A DNA stretch of 64,000 bases from Leeuwenhoekiella aequorea (lineage in GTDB: Bacteria; Bacteroidota; Bacteroidia; Flavobacteriales; Flavobacteriaceae): NCBI RefSeq assembly GCF_004104375.1, contig NZ_QOVM01000005.1:124001-188000 (forward strand), written 5' to 3'. The position numbers and the translations under genes are program-made. Below the pieces are notes generated by a model. That model searched no databases and had not been told where the DNA came from. It saw only the letters and a program-made list of their open reading frames with translations. Below, one piece after another: positions 13,274 through 22,895 of this stretch. Position 1 is the first letter of the stretch; every line of letters starts with the position of its first letter.

Positions 13274-14305
13274 ATGTATATAACAATTACACCCCAAAAA
13301 ATGGGTGGCAATTATTCTAAAAGTTCGGCTGATTTTGTGGGTTATCTGGAGAAGGAAAACCAAGGACTGGAACAGCAGGATATGGAGCATTTTTTTAATC
13401 AAAATGGCGACGAGATTTCAGCAGAGGAAGTGGTCAGGGAAATTGATGGCAATACGGCAAAACTCGAAAAGCACGAGCCACGGTTTTATTCCATTACCGT
13501 AAGCCCTTCAAAATACGAACTAAAACGGTTGCAAAACCATAGTAAAGATTTGCAAAAATATACCCGGGAGATTATGAAGGATTATGTGGCTTCATTCAAC
13601 CGTGAAATAAATGGGCGACCGGTCAATATCGATGATATAAAATACTACGCAAAAATTGAACACCAAAGAACCTTTAAAGGAACAGATAAACAGGTGCAGG
13701 AAAACCAGCCTTTTGCCACAAAAATACTTCAATTAAAAACTGAAGTCCGAAATGTGCAAGAGGGGCGAGCAGAAGGAAATGTGAAAAAATTGGAAAAAGA
13801 AATCGGGAAACTAGAAAGAGAAGCACCGCACCAACAGAACGGAAAACGAATAGTACAAGGAATGCCAAAAGCAGGAGACCAAAGCCATATACATATTATC
13901 GTTAGCCGCAAGGATGCATCAAACCGATTCAGTTTGTCACCTGGAAGTAAATATAAAGCTTCCGACGTTGAATTAAATGGTAAAACGGTAAAACGGGGAT
14001 TTGATAGAGATGGGTTTTTTGAGAAAGCAGAAAAGACTTTTGATAAGACTTTTGGCTATCAAAGGAACTTCGCTGAAACTTATAAGGCAAGAAAGGATTT
14101 CATTAAGAATCCGAAAATCTATTTTGCATCATTGATGAAACTGCCCACCAATGAAAAAGCATTAGCGTTCAAAATAATGGAAAAAAGTGGCATTCCTATG
14201 ATGCCGAGTATTCCTGTTACGAAGGTACAATTGGCGATGAAAATTTTTAATAGGCTACGACGTGGTGCAGAGGTGGCCATTAAATCAAGTTCCATAGGAA
14301 TCTAA
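13274..14305 (+). CDS. mobB: Relaxase / mobilisation protein MobB (DUF5712)
   Basis: A 343-residue relaxase that should nick the transfer origin and lead the strand into the recipient. It starts MYITITPQKMGGNYSKSS, has YAKIEHQR near 125-132, and carries the HIH metal-binding motif at 205-207 (SHIHIIVSRKD), characteristic of the DUF5712 relaxases of flavobacterial ICEs. A basic, helical C-terminus follows. It lies between mobA and the coupling protein gene, with 11- and 9-bp gaps, forming a mobA-mobB-mobC operon. A central Lys/Glu-rich segment (about 155-185) is likely a coiled-coil insertion. Confidence 0.85.
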   Translation: MYITITPQKMGGNYSKSSADFVGYLEKENQGLEQQDMEHFFNQNGDEISAEEVVREIDGNTAKLEKHEPRFYSITVSPSKYELKRLQNHSKDLQKYTREIMKDYVASFNREINGRPVNIDDIKYYAKIEHQRTFKGTDKQVQENQPFATKILQLKTEVRNVQEGRAEGNVKKLEKEIGKLEREAPHQQNGKRIVQGMPKAGDQSHIHIIVSRKDASNRFSLSPGSKYKASDVELNGKTVKRGFDRDGFFEKAEKTFDKTFGYQRNFAETYKARKDFIKNPKIYFASLMKLPTNEKALAFKIMEKSGIPMMPSIPVTKVQLAMKIFNRLRRGAEVAIKSSSIGI

Positions 14306-14314
14306 TTTAAAATT

Positions 14315-15894
14315 ATGCAAATGGACAATCTCGTAACGGTACTTTTTATTATTGGTTTGGCCAGTAGTGTTTTTTATGGAATATTTCGGATAAGCAGATA
14401 TGCATTTGTCGTCAATTTTCTATTGATTGGTGCTTTTGTGTATTATTTAAATGAACAATTACCATTGTTTCAAATAGCACTTTATTTGGTTTGTCCTCTG
14501 ACATTAATTAATATAGGAATGTATGTATTCTTGCATAAAACGGACGAGCCTAAAAGTGGAAATGCCAAATATCAAGTCAATTTTGCCACCACGAAAGGAA
14601 ATTTTAAACTGGATAACATCAAACGAGGTGCATCCATAATAGGTTCTGCCGGAAGTGGAAAGACCGAGAGTGTTGTGTATGGATTCCTGAAACACTTTCA
14701 AAAAGAAGGATTTTGCGGAATTATTCACGATTACAAAGATTTTGAACTGACCGAAATGGCTTATCCACTCTTTAAGGATGGCGATATCCCATTTAAGGTC
14801 ATTTCCTTTGATAAAATCATACATAGGGTAAATCCTATTGCGCCACGCTATTTAGAGAACGAGGAAAGCGTAAATGAGGTTTCAAGGGTGTTAATTGAAA
14901 ACCTTCTGGAACAAAGGGAATCAGGAACAACTGGAACTACAAAATTTTTTAATGATGCTGCGGAAGGCTTGATTGGTGGATTGATTTGGAAATTAAAAAC
15001 TACCTATCCACAATTCTGTACCCTTCCACACTTGATTGCCATTTATCAATATCTGGATACAGAAAGCCTTATCCAGTTTTTGGAAACCAATACCACATCG
15101 AGGGCAATGGCGGATGCATTTATTAGCGGAAAGGATTCCGAAAGGCAAACTGCAGGTGTGAAAAGCACCTTGGCAAATGCGCTTAAAAGAATCAGCACCC
15201 AACGGATTTTTATGGCATTGTCTGCGGATGAAGTACCACTCAATATAAATAGTCCTGAAAATCCTACCGTGATTTCGGTTGTGAACAATCCCAAATTTGA
15301 AACTTCGTATTCGCCTGTAATCGCCACCATTATCCATACCATTACAAAACAAATGAGTGTGCGCAATGCAAACCCTTCATTTCTTATGATGGAAGAAGCC
15401 CCCACTATTCGTCTTTTGAATATGCACCGCATCCCAGCAACCCTGCGGAGCTATAACATTTCTACGATTTACGTAATGCAGGACAAAATCCAAAACGATA
15501 TGATGTATGGCGATAAGGCAAGCAAGGCAATTTTGAGCAATCTTTCCTATCAGTTTTTTGGCAAGGTCAACGACCCAGATACAGCCAAATACTATGAACG
15601 CTTTTTTGAGATTATCAAAGACCCAACAAAAAGTATAAGTCGTGGGCATAACTTGGATTTTGATACACGTATTACTACAGGCGAAAAGGAAATCCCGAAA
15701 TTAGAGCAGATGTGTTTTTCAGATTAAAACAGGGCGAGTTTATCACGTATGCTGATGGGAAAGATAAGAAGGTGCAGTTTAAATTGGCCAACATAAAAAG
15801 AGAGTTTCCAAAAGAATCGAAGCAATATTCTCAGGCGGATTTGGAGGCTAATTTTGAGAGGATTTTTGAGGAAGCGAGGTCTATATTTGAATAG
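14315..15894 (+). CDS. mobC: Type IV coupling protein (TraG/VirD4-like MobC), broken by a frameshift at about 15698
   Basis: Membrane ATPase that links the relaxosome to the secretion channel. The N-terminus has two or three membrane helices (within residues 4-75), then Walker A GSAGSGKT (110-117) and a Walker B-like MMEEAP segment (15386-15403). The first frame stops at 15725-15727, while the expected C-terminus (VFFRLKQGEFITYADG and onward) continues in another frame to the stop at 15892-15894. Restoring one A in the AAA run at 15698-15700 joins the two parts into about 527 residues without loss. This is therefore either a sequencing/assembly indel or a recent inactivating mutation. If real, the element would need coupling activity from elsewhere to transfer. 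Confidence 0.85.
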
Positions 15895-16026
15895 TAAGGA
15901 AAAAAGACCTCACTTTCTTCGTTAACCTAAATATCATTGAGCTTTTCTGCATCTATATTGAGAAAAAGGATGGAATGAATCATCTATAGTATTCCAAAAA
16001 CCGTATCATTAAAACTTATTCGCCGA

Positions 16027-16782
16027 TTAATTCATTACTATCTGACTATAGTCAAATAGTAGATGGTAAACATAAAATGATTCTTTTCCCCCAAAATTTT
16101 TTGTGTGAACTGAACTGTAGGTATTTTGAAAAAAACTGTGAAAACTTTGGAATTTTAAATATTGAAGAGTATTGATTTCTATATCTTTTTTTAAAATACT
16201 ATTGGCTTTTGTCATTACTTTGTGATGGTCTATATTCAAATTCTCAATGAAGGCTATTTGTCCCTCAAAAGGAAGCCTTAAATTGGTGTGATTTCTATTT
16301 GCTACTTTTCTAATGTCACCTATATAAGCTTTTGTGTCCGATAAAATTCTGATTCGTTTACATTCTATTGCAAAATAGACCTGATTATTTTTGGACATCC
16401 ATTCGCTTTGAAGTCCTAATCTATCCACGTATATATCAATTTTATCGGGTTTCTGTTTAGAATCAACAAGGTCTATATATCTTTCTTGGGTTTCAGCAGC
16501 AAAATGAATATCTTCTAATTTTGAGATTTTATCTTTTAATAGGTGTTTTTTAACGTTGAGATAATTATCTACTAAATCAAATTTCAAATAGCCCTCAAAT
16601 GATAATGTACTATTCTCTTTGACTGCATTAATAGAGTATGGATTTTTTGTTTTTTCCTTTAGACAAATCCCGTAACATTCGCATACGTAAGAAATTATTT
16701 GCTGTATTCTTTTATTAGTTATAGAAAAAGTATTTTTCCTATGTTGTATGAATTGGGATGCATCAGAAATCATTAACTTCAT
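16027..16782 (-). CDS. PD-(D/E)XK nuclease-like partner of the adjacent methylase
   Basis: A 251-residue soluble protein. The segment KIDIYVDRLGLQSEW...VYFAIECKRI (about 114-144) gives the order Asp116, Glu140-x-Lys142 expected for a PD-(D/E)XK nuclease active site, with Glu99 as a possible extra ligand. It is encoded directly after the methylase gene and overlaps it by 20 bp, so the two must be co-expressed. Together they look like a restriction-modification pair in which cleavage resides in a separate small subunit. No named family is recognised. The nuclease call rests on the motif and partner, not on similarity. Confidence 0.6.
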   Translation of the reverse strand: MKLMISDASQFIQHRKNTFSITNKRIQQIISYVCECYGICLKEKTKNPYSINAVKENSTLSFEGYLKFDLVDNYLNVKKHLLKDKISKLEDIHFAAETQERYIDLVDSKQKPDKIDIYVDRLGLQSEWMSKNNQVYFAIECKRIRILSDTKAYIGDIRKVANRNHTNLRLPFEGQIAFIENLNIDHHKVMTKANSILKKDIEINTLQYLKFQSFHSFFQNTYSSVHTKNFGGKESFYVYHLLFDYSQIVMN

Positions 16783-19700
16783 TACTTAAGTCATTAAACT
16801 CTGCTTGCTCAATAGTGTTTCTAAATTCTGCTGCGTCATACCAAGCGATGGCGCGATGCCAACATTTATACTCATTTGGTTTAATTATATAAAATGAATT
16901 ATTTTCAAATCCCTTAATGTCCTTTTGTAGATACAAGTTTTTTAGAGGATCACGCGTATTTGTAATTTGAGATATACTTAAATTGTCTGCCAACCTTTGC
17001 AATACTTCTTTTTCATCAAATTTATCTTTTGGGTATATAATTTTTTCTTCCGGTTCTACATTTAAAAGAACAAAGTTCATTGCAATGAAATAATCTAAAA
17101 TGTAAATCTCTATTTGAATAAATTCATCCTCGTAAAGGTTCCCAATTTCATTTAGGTAAACTTCTGCATATTTTTGTAGAACGAAATCTTGGTTTCTGTA
17201 ATGATTAAAATTAAAGTGAGTGAAATCCGTAACCAAATCTTGCTTGCTTTCTTGGAATTGGTATCTCGAGACATTAAGGGCATAATCTATTAAATCTTTT
17301 TCATAGTCTTTAATTTCGTAAATTTCAGCAATTAACCCATTTATTTTTAAGAAAATCTTGTCATCAAATTCAGGCTCTCCTAGATTAAAATCTGAATAAT
17401 GCTTTCGGAAAGAATTCAAAAATTCATCTACCAATTTAATAAGCTCCTCATTCAATGAATTATCTGGCTTATTAAAAGGAATGTTCAAAAATTCGTCTAC
17501 AAATCGAATAGCGGGCCTTGTACCAACACCCCAAGCGCTCGCAATTAAAAACATATAATAAGTAGCCATTTCTGAAATCAATAAACCATAAATAGGCTTG
17601 ATTATATTTTTATTAAATGAAGAGATTGCAAAAGTACCCTTTCTAAATACCGAGTCCGATTCGCAATAAGAAATGACTGGTTTATTCCAATTCTTACTCT
17701 GCTCCTTTAATAGAATTTTACTCCCTTTAAAAATCTCTATTTTTCTCCCTCTTGAGAGTTTGACATCTGCTTCTCCTAAAGTTTTGGCCTTATTTACCTG
17801 TGTATAGTATTCATTTATTTCACTATTTTCAACTATTGGCAGTCCAATTAAGTTTGGATATGGTTTTGCATCCAGCCCCCTTTCTATACCAGCTCCTTTG
17901 AAAGTAGTTTTCTCATCTATTAAATCTAATATTTTTAATGTATTTTGAGACTCTAACCTTTTTATAAATCCAAAATCTAAAATATTTCCATATAATGCGA
18001 CTTTAAACATCCAATCATTTTCAACAAAATGTTTTTGAGCAATTTTCTTGTTGTCGTATTTTTCAATGACCAACATTTTAAAATACTTTAAAAATGAGTT
18101 CACCTTTATACTCAAATGTTCGACAGAATTTTCGAGATGATTTTCACTTTTCGCTTGGCGATAAAAGACTATCGAAGTTGGGCTCTCTTGCTGCTCGAAA
18201 AGAGATTGTTTGACAGCTGATAAATCTAAAAACTTATTTAAGCAGAAGGAAGTTAAAAATTTATGCTTAAATTCTCTGGTTGTAGTTGAAACATTATAAA
18301 AAACGGTGCTGGTTACTATTAAGGCTGTAACAGTATCAACTTGCATAAAATCATTCGAACGCAATAAAAAGGATTGTGCAATTTCTAATTTGCCCTTAAT
18401 TTTTTTGCTATAAGTATTACTGGAATTGACCCATTCTAAGTGTTTATACGATTTATCTTTTTTCCAAGGCGGATTTCCTAAAATAAAATTAGGTTTTTGT
18501 CCTATAACAATCTCGTTGAATTTGTGGTCAAGATCAAAAAAATCTGCTTCAAATAAATTTTCTCCTAAGAAATTCGGGAAAGGATATTTTTCTATATCCT
18601 TTGGATTTTGGTAATCTAAGAGAGCGATATATATTGAAAAGCAAGTTACTTTTAAAGCCTCCGGATTAATATCAATACCAAAAAGATTGTTTTTAGCTAT
18701 ATTCCTGATAGATGTACTGAAATCCTTATTGTTCTCTTTGCCATTTAAGTTAATTTCTTTTTCAATCATCTTTCTTAAAGACTGGACTAAAAATATTCCA
18801 GAACCCACCGCAACCTCAAAAATCTTGCAGGAAGATGTATGACTGTTTTCTAAATACTTATCTATGGTATCATTTAAAATATATTCCACCAAAAAAGGAG
18901 GTGTATATACCGCAGCATCTAACTTTCTTTTTTCCTCATCAATTAATGACTCATAAATACCAGAAATTACTTCTACAGGAATAATTGAAAAGTCAAATAT
19001 GTGAAAATAATATCCATCAAACAAGGTTCCTTGTTCTTGGACTTCTCCTTTAAAAACATCTGCTAGAAATTGAGATTGGCTTGAGGTTAATTTTATATCG
19101 AATTCTTTAAATAGAACCCCATTGAAATTTTTATTTAACTTAATAAACAAGCTGTCCAATTTGGCAGGATCCTGAATTATTTTACTAAAGCTAAATCTTT
19201 TCTCATCAATGCTATTTCCTGTGATTTCATCATCGTCAATTTTAACCCCTCTATCAATCAAATAACGAATAAAAATTAATCGGAGGATTAAGGAATTTGC
19301 TTCGTTTTCAGTAAGTCCATCAGGCTTACTTATTAAAATTTGTCTAACAGAGCTTATATTTTGAAACAATCGATCATTTACCCGTTTCCGAAAATTATTT
19401 TTCTTTGTATTTTCGAAATATTCATATTGCAACCATTTCCAAGTAAGTCCGCTTTGTAAATTCCAAAAAGAAAATTTTGATTGTCTTTCCTCTGCATTTA
19501 AGGGAATTTCTTCCAGAGTTCTTTCTTTTTTATGGTAATTAAGAGCATTGTAAACTTTTACATCTTGATTTTTAACAATAAAAATCACAGGCGAATTGTC
19601 AAACGACCATACTTGTTTATGAATATCTAATTCACGAGTTGACAGATGATTTTCATCAAGATAAAAAAAAAGCAATAAGGGTTGCTGATTAAAAACGTAA

Positions 19701-19783
19701 TAAGCATCAGGATTAATTATTTCTAATTTCTGCTTAACTTCAGGGGCAAATCCATCATAGGAAATACCATCTGCTCTATCCAT
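16763..19783 (-). CDS. Eco57I/type IIG-like N6-adenine DNA methyltransferase
   Basis: A 1006-residue enzyme that should methylate adenine in a specific DNA site. The core has AVYTPPFLVEYIL (291-303), SAM motif I FEVAVGSGIF (322-331), IDINPEAL (370-377) and catalytic motif IV NPPW (437-440). The C-terminal ~400 residues are the likely target recognition part. The N-terminus (about 1-150) resembles the degenerate nuclease-like part of such enzymes (PVIFIVKNQDVKVYNA) without a clear catalytic triad, consistent with a separate nuclease gene downstream. The frame stays open and coding-like for 23 codons upstream of the ATG (to a TGA at 19853-19855) but has no start there. The pair sits between mobC and the tra operon, on the opposite strand to mob. 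Confidence 0.85.
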   Translation of the reverse strand: MDRADGISYDGFAPEVKQKLEIINPDAYYVFNQQPLLLFFYLDENHLSTRELDIHKQVWSFDNSPVIFIVKNQDVKVYNALNYHKKERTLEEIPLNAEERQSKFSFWNLQSGLTWKWLQYEYFENTKKNNFRKRVNDRLFQNISSVRQILISKPDGLTENEANSLILRLIFIRYLIDRGVKIDDDEITGNSIDEKRFSFSKIIQDPAKLDSLFIKLNKNFNGVLFKEFDIKLTSSQSQFLADVFKGEVQEQGTLFDGYYFHIFDFSIIPVEVISGIYESLIDEEKRKLDAAVYTPPFLVEYILNDTIDKYLENSHTSSCKIFEVAVGSGIFLVQSLRKMIEKEINLNGKENNKDFSTSIRNIAKNNLFGIDINPEALKVTCFSIYIALLDYQNPKDIEKYPFPNFLGENLFEADFFDLDHKFNEIVIGQKPNFILGNPPWKKDKSYKHLEWVNSSNTYSKKIKGKLEIAQSFLLRSNDFMQVDTVTALIVTSTVFYNVSTTTREFKHKFLTSFCLNKFLDLSAVKQSLFEQQESPTSIVFYRQAKSENHLENSVEHLSIKVNSFLKYFKMLVIEKYDNKKIAQKHFVENDWMFKVALYGNILDFGFIKRLESQNTLKILDLIDEKTTFKGAGIERGLDAKPYPNLIGLPIVENSEINEYYTQVNKAKTLGEADVKLSRGRKIEIFKGSKILLKEQSKNWNKPVISYCESDSVFRKGTFAISSFNKNIIKPIYGLLISEMATYYMFLIASAWGVGTRPAIRFVDEFLNIPFNKPDNSLNEELIKLVDEFLNSFRKHYSDFNLGEPEFDDKIFLKINGLIAEIYEIKDYEKDLIDYALNVSRYQFQESKQDLVTDFTHFNFNHYRNQDFVLQKYAEVYLNEIGNLYEDEFIQIEIYILDYFIAMNFVLLNVEPEEKIIYPKDKFDEKEVLQRLADNLSISQITNTRDPLKNLYLQKDIKGFENNSFYIIKPNEYKCWHRAIAWYDAAEFRNTIEQAEFNDLSNEVNDF

Positions 19784-19983
19784 AAAATAGACAGCTCGGT
19801 GCTCAATTAGCCCTAATTGATTTAATATGTTATTTAATGGCTCGATTAGAAATCAAAAATTTATTTACACAAAAATAGAAGTTTTAATAGACCATCCATA
19901 AGATAAATTGTATTTGTTTTGTCAAGCGGAACAGAATGATGTTTTATTTAAGCCACATAAATTCCGAAAATAGTCTGTTTATC

Positions 19984-20349
19984 TTAAAAAGGCCCTTTAT
20001 CCCTCGGTCCATTATGGGTTACCTTCCATTGGCCATCTTTTTGAACCAGTTTAAAAACACCCGGTTTTGGGTCATAAGCTGTTGCATATTTTACCCAAGC
20101 CACCTCGCCATCCATAGCCTCATCCACCACTTTAAAATTAGCTTCTGAATCTTTATCTTCAGTAAACATTGCTTGAATGCTTGAAAGGTTTGCATAGCCT
20201 TCCGAAGTGGTAAATTTTTTCAAGGTAGCTTCATCACCTTGATAAAAACTTTCGGCAACAACTTTAGCGGTTTCAGAAGGGGAAAGGTTCTTTTTTTCTG
20301 AACACGAGAAGAACAACAATACGAGCGAGCAAATGACTAAATTTTTCAT
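19984..20349 (-). CDS. Small lipoprotein (DUF4878-like), last gene of the tra operon
   Basis: A 121-residue lipoprotein: short hydrophobic signal followed by a lipobox (LLFFSCSEK; Cys about 16). The body has the NTF2-like layout of DUF4878 proteins (SPSETAKVVAESFYQGDEATL ... DGQWKVTHNG). It follows traN by 7 bp, so it belongs to the transfer operon; small lipoproteins in this position are often surface exclusion or channel-accessory candidates, which is inference. The 200 bp between it and the methylase start hold no gene or strong signal that I could find. Confidence 0.7.
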   Translation of the reverse strand: MKNLVICSLVLLFFSCSEKKNLSPSETAKVVAESFYQGDEATLKKFTTSEGYANLSSIQAMFTEDKDSEANFKVVDEAMDGEVAWVKYATAYDPKPGVFKLVQKDGQWKVTHNGPRDKGPF

Positions 20350-20356
20350 AACGTTA

Positions 20357-21190
20357 CTAATTTGGGTTATTGATATAACTATGTGATATTTTCAGTTCAA
20401 TATTACGTTCGCCATCTTTTTCGTGCAGTTCAAAAATTGCTCTGCGGTCATTGGATAGCGAAAACTTCGGCAAGACATAAACAAACCGAACCGTTTCGTT
20501 TTCTGTGATTTTAGAAGGCATATTATGTTTGAAAATCGGTTCTTGATACAGTCGTTGTAACGATTTCTTTTTCCCCTTCTGTCTTGTTTCAACAGAGAGT
20601 TTTAAGAAATTCAAATCATAATCCAACGTAGAATTATTCTCAATCTGGATAACGAAGTAGAGTTCTTCCTTATCAAAAACAATATTCTCAACACTCAAAA
20701 CGATACCTTCATTTCGCTTTTTAATTCGACCTATACGCTGGTTTCTGTTAAGAAGATACGAGCAGAATTTTTGATAGTAATATGTTCTATTATCTACACG
20801 TTCTTCAGAGGATTCAGCAAGAATAGAATCGACTTTAATCGGTTTCTCATTCCCTATACTATTGGATAACGAAATGAAATAATTGAGCTTAGACAGCTGT
20901 TTTTTATATCTTACAATATACGAAAAAATTGAACCATTTCTATTGACTACCAGTAGATTACTTTCTTTACCAGGCTTTGCTTGTAGAAGTCCAAAATACT
21001 GTTCTTTTTCACGATTGTAGGTAAAAACAAAATTATCTGAACCGGTTATACCTTGCCGAATAGGTTCAGGGAAGAATAATGCAACGTTTTTGGTGTCGTT
21101 AGCATATATGGTATCGAGGATTGTAGTTGTTTGCGCTTTCGCGAAAGCGAAACTTAAAACAAGAGTGGAAATTATGATATACTTTTTCAT
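20357..21190 (-). CDS. traN: Conjugative transfer protein TraN (DUF4138)
   Basis: A 277-residue secreted protein of the conjugation channel. It has a signal peptide (about 1-19, ending AFAKAQ) and a beta-rich body with the TraN pattern (ANDTKNVALFFPEPIRQGI; NRNGSIFSYIV). In Bacteroidetes ICEs, TraN is thought to be an outer membrane-associated component resembling VirB9. The signal-peptide codons include a perfect CGCTTTCGCGAAAGCG palindrome (21134-21149). It is preceded by a hairpin that abuts the traM stop. Length is typical. Confidence 0.87.
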   Translation of the reverse strand: MKKYIIISTLVLSFAFAKAQTTTILDTIYANDTKNVALFFPEPIRQGITGSDNFVFTYNREKEQYFGLLQAKPGKESNLLVVNRNGSIFSYIVRYKKQLSKLNYFISLSNSIGNEKPIKVDSILAESSEERVDNRTYYYQKFCSYLLNRNQRIGRIKKRNEGIVLSVENIVFDKEELYFVIQIENNSTLDYDLNFLKLSVETRQKGKKKSLQRLYQEPIFKHNMPSKITENETVRFVYVLPKFSLSNDRRAIFELHEKDGERNIELKISHSYINNPN

Positions 21191-21208
21191 AAGAATGTGT
21201 TTTTAAAT

Positions 21209-21221
21209 GCCCATTATGGGC
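21209..21221 (-). promoter_or_regulatory. Intercistronic hairpin on the traM stop codon
   Basis: On the minus strand TGA-GCCC-ATAAT-GGGC-ATTTAAAA: the stem begins immediately after the TGA of traM (21222-21224). It matches the hairpin after traK (22258-22270) except for one swapped base pair (C-G here, G-C there). It lies 18 bp before the traN start. Confidence 0.6.
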
Positions 21222-22151
21222 TCATAATTTAGGTTTTAGAATTAATTTATAATTATTCAATACCGTAACTTTTACGTTTCGGTTGTTACGTCTGAGTACT
21301 TTGGATATACCACCAACTTGTGGTACGGTTGGAATGTTGATGTCGCCAATAATATCGTCCAAGACTTCGGTGGTGGCTTCAGCTCTAAAATTGTTCTCGA
21401 CATAAATGCCCTCACTACCATCTGACAAATCGAATGCTTTGAGTTTAGTAGGATGATGTTTAATGTTCTCAATATCTATCAATGCACGGTTGGGCTGAAA
21501 GCTTATAAAACCAAAAATTGGTGTGTTTTTAGGCATCTGCTTACCGTTTATTGTTGCAGGTTTGGTAAGGCGCATTCGTAATCTGGTATTTACTTTCACA
21601 ACTTGGTCGCCATCGACAACTACATATATGGTTTCATCAGTATTACCGATGATTGAAAACTCGTTGGGTTTTGGCGATGCGGCAAAGAACAATTGATGTT
21701 CTAAGCCTAATTCTTTGGCTTCAATTTTTTGTTCTCTTTTTACTTCAGTAGAATCAATTTTTGATACCGCTTTGCGAACAGTTCTTTTATGTCCTAAGTT
21801 TTGGTATCGTTTCGATGAATATTGAATTTTGCCAGCTTCATAGATGCTATCTACAATACGCTCTTTTTCGCGTTCTGGTAAATCTGGGTCGTAGAATCCC
21901 AAGGAATCAATCAGTTTTTCATCATAGATGCTCGGTGCATTGTTTTCACGTACTTCCTTTAAATCATTGATGGCATCCAGTTTGGAATCGTATTCTTTTT
22001 GATTTTCTTCCAAATCGGGTATCAAGGTCTGTTCAAGGTTTTCATTTTCACTTTCATCATCGCCCATAACCATTATAGAGTATGATATCAGGAAAATGAA
22101 GATTACTGCCAAAACCGCTGCAAATACTATTTTGTTCTTTTCTACTCTCAT
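21222..22151 (-). CDS. traM: Conjugative transposon protein TraM
   Basis: A 309-residue inner-membrane protein with one N-terminal helix (about 8-27) and a long Glu/Lys-rich, probably coiled-coil, periplasmic linker (30-150). A beta-rich C-terminal domain contains VNTRLRMRLTKPATINGKQM and ends KVTVLNNYKLILKPKL. The layout resembles VirB10-type proteins, which span the envelope and link the channel to the energy source. It sits between traK and traN in the standard order. Length is somewhat short compared with TraM of CTnDOT-like elements, mostly in the linker. Confidence 0.87.
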   Translation of the reverse strand: MRVEKNKIVFAAVLAVIFIFLISYSIMVMGDDESENENLEQTLIPDLEENQKEYDSKLDAINDLKEVRENNAPSIYDEKLIDSLGFYDPDLPEREKERIVDSIYEAGKIQYSSKRYQNLGHKRTVRKAVSKIDSTEVKREQKIEAKELGLEHQLFFAASPKPNEFSIIGNTDETIYVVVDGDQVVKVNTRLRMRLTKPATINGKQMPKNTPIFGFISFQPNRALIDIENIKHHPTKLKAFDLSDGSEGIYVENNFRAEATTEVLDDIIGDINIPTVPQVGGISKVLRRNNRNVKVTVLNNYKLILKPKL

Positions 22152-22257
22152 CTGTTGATATTTATTTGTTTTTAAAGGTCAGATGTAATTCGCCAACCAA
22201 TATTTCGATTAGTATCAAAAACAGTTATGGCTCATTTCATAATCGTGGTTTATAAAT

Positions 22258-22270
22258 GCCGATTATCGGC
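22258..22270 (-). promoter_or_regulatory. Intercistronic hairpin on the traK stop codon
   Basis: On the minus strand TGA-GCCG-ATAAT-CGGC-ATTTATAAA: the stem starts right after the TGA of traK (22271-22273). It has the same loop, flanks and position as the traM-traN hairpin, with one compensatory base-pair change. It is followed by about 105 bp without a gene before traM. Confidence 0.6.
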
Positions 22271-22885
22271 TCAATTTTCATTGTTAAGTTTTTTTAAGGT
22301 GTTTTCAAAATAATCGGTTATCAATAATCCGTGTGGATTGTTTGGGAAGTTCCGATTGACCATTATGAGGTTTCCAGTTGAAACCAGTTCGTAGGTGTCA
22401 ATAATGGAACCTCTATTGATTTCAAAAATGGTGGTCGTAGTGAAACTATATGAACCATTATTTTCAATTATCTTTGAATCAATACTCAACACTTTCTGAA
22501 CCAAGGAATATTGCAACAATCGGTTATAAACACCATCCGCTTTCTTTTGGCGATAAAGGTTGTCAACTGAACTATTGCCCAACCAAAGCGCTTTTTCCAA
22601 ATTACGTTCATAGTTGCTCGCATCGATATTGTAGAAATAGTTATGGAATAGTTCTAAATGTGCCAAAGCTTCAACCCTGAAATTTTCTTTTTGGGTAACG
22701 AGTTTAAGCGGAATTATACTACCGTCGGTATTGATGGCAAAGGCACTGTTTATCGCACTTTTATGAGTAGTAAATGCCATCCAAACGGAAAATGTGCTAG
22801 CCAAAAAGGCACATACCACGACTGCTAAAACGATAAACCTATTCAACTTTAGGACATTGTAAATATTCTTATAAGGTGTTTTCAT
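22271..22885 (-). CDS. traK: Conjugative transposon protein TraK
   Basis: A 204-residue VirB8-like inner-membrane protein: short cytoplasmic N-terminus (TPYKNIYNVLKLNRF), one membrane helix (about 16-38), then a periplasmic NTF2-like domain. It is expected to nucleate assembly of the transfer channel. It starts 10 bp after the traJ stop. Length and order match TraK of CTnDOT-type elements. Confidence 0.88.
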   Translation of the reverse strand: MKTPYKNIYNVLKLNRFIVLAVVVCAFLASTFSVWMAFTTHKSAINSAFAINTDGSIIPLKLVTQKENFRVEALAHLELFHNYFYNIDASNYERNLEKALWLGNSSVDNLYRQKKADGVYNRLLQYSLVQKVLSIDSKIIENNGSYSFTTTTIFEINRGSIIDTYELVSTGNLIMVNRNFPNNPHGLLITDYFENTLKKLNNEN

Positions 22886-22895
22886 TTCGATTGGA

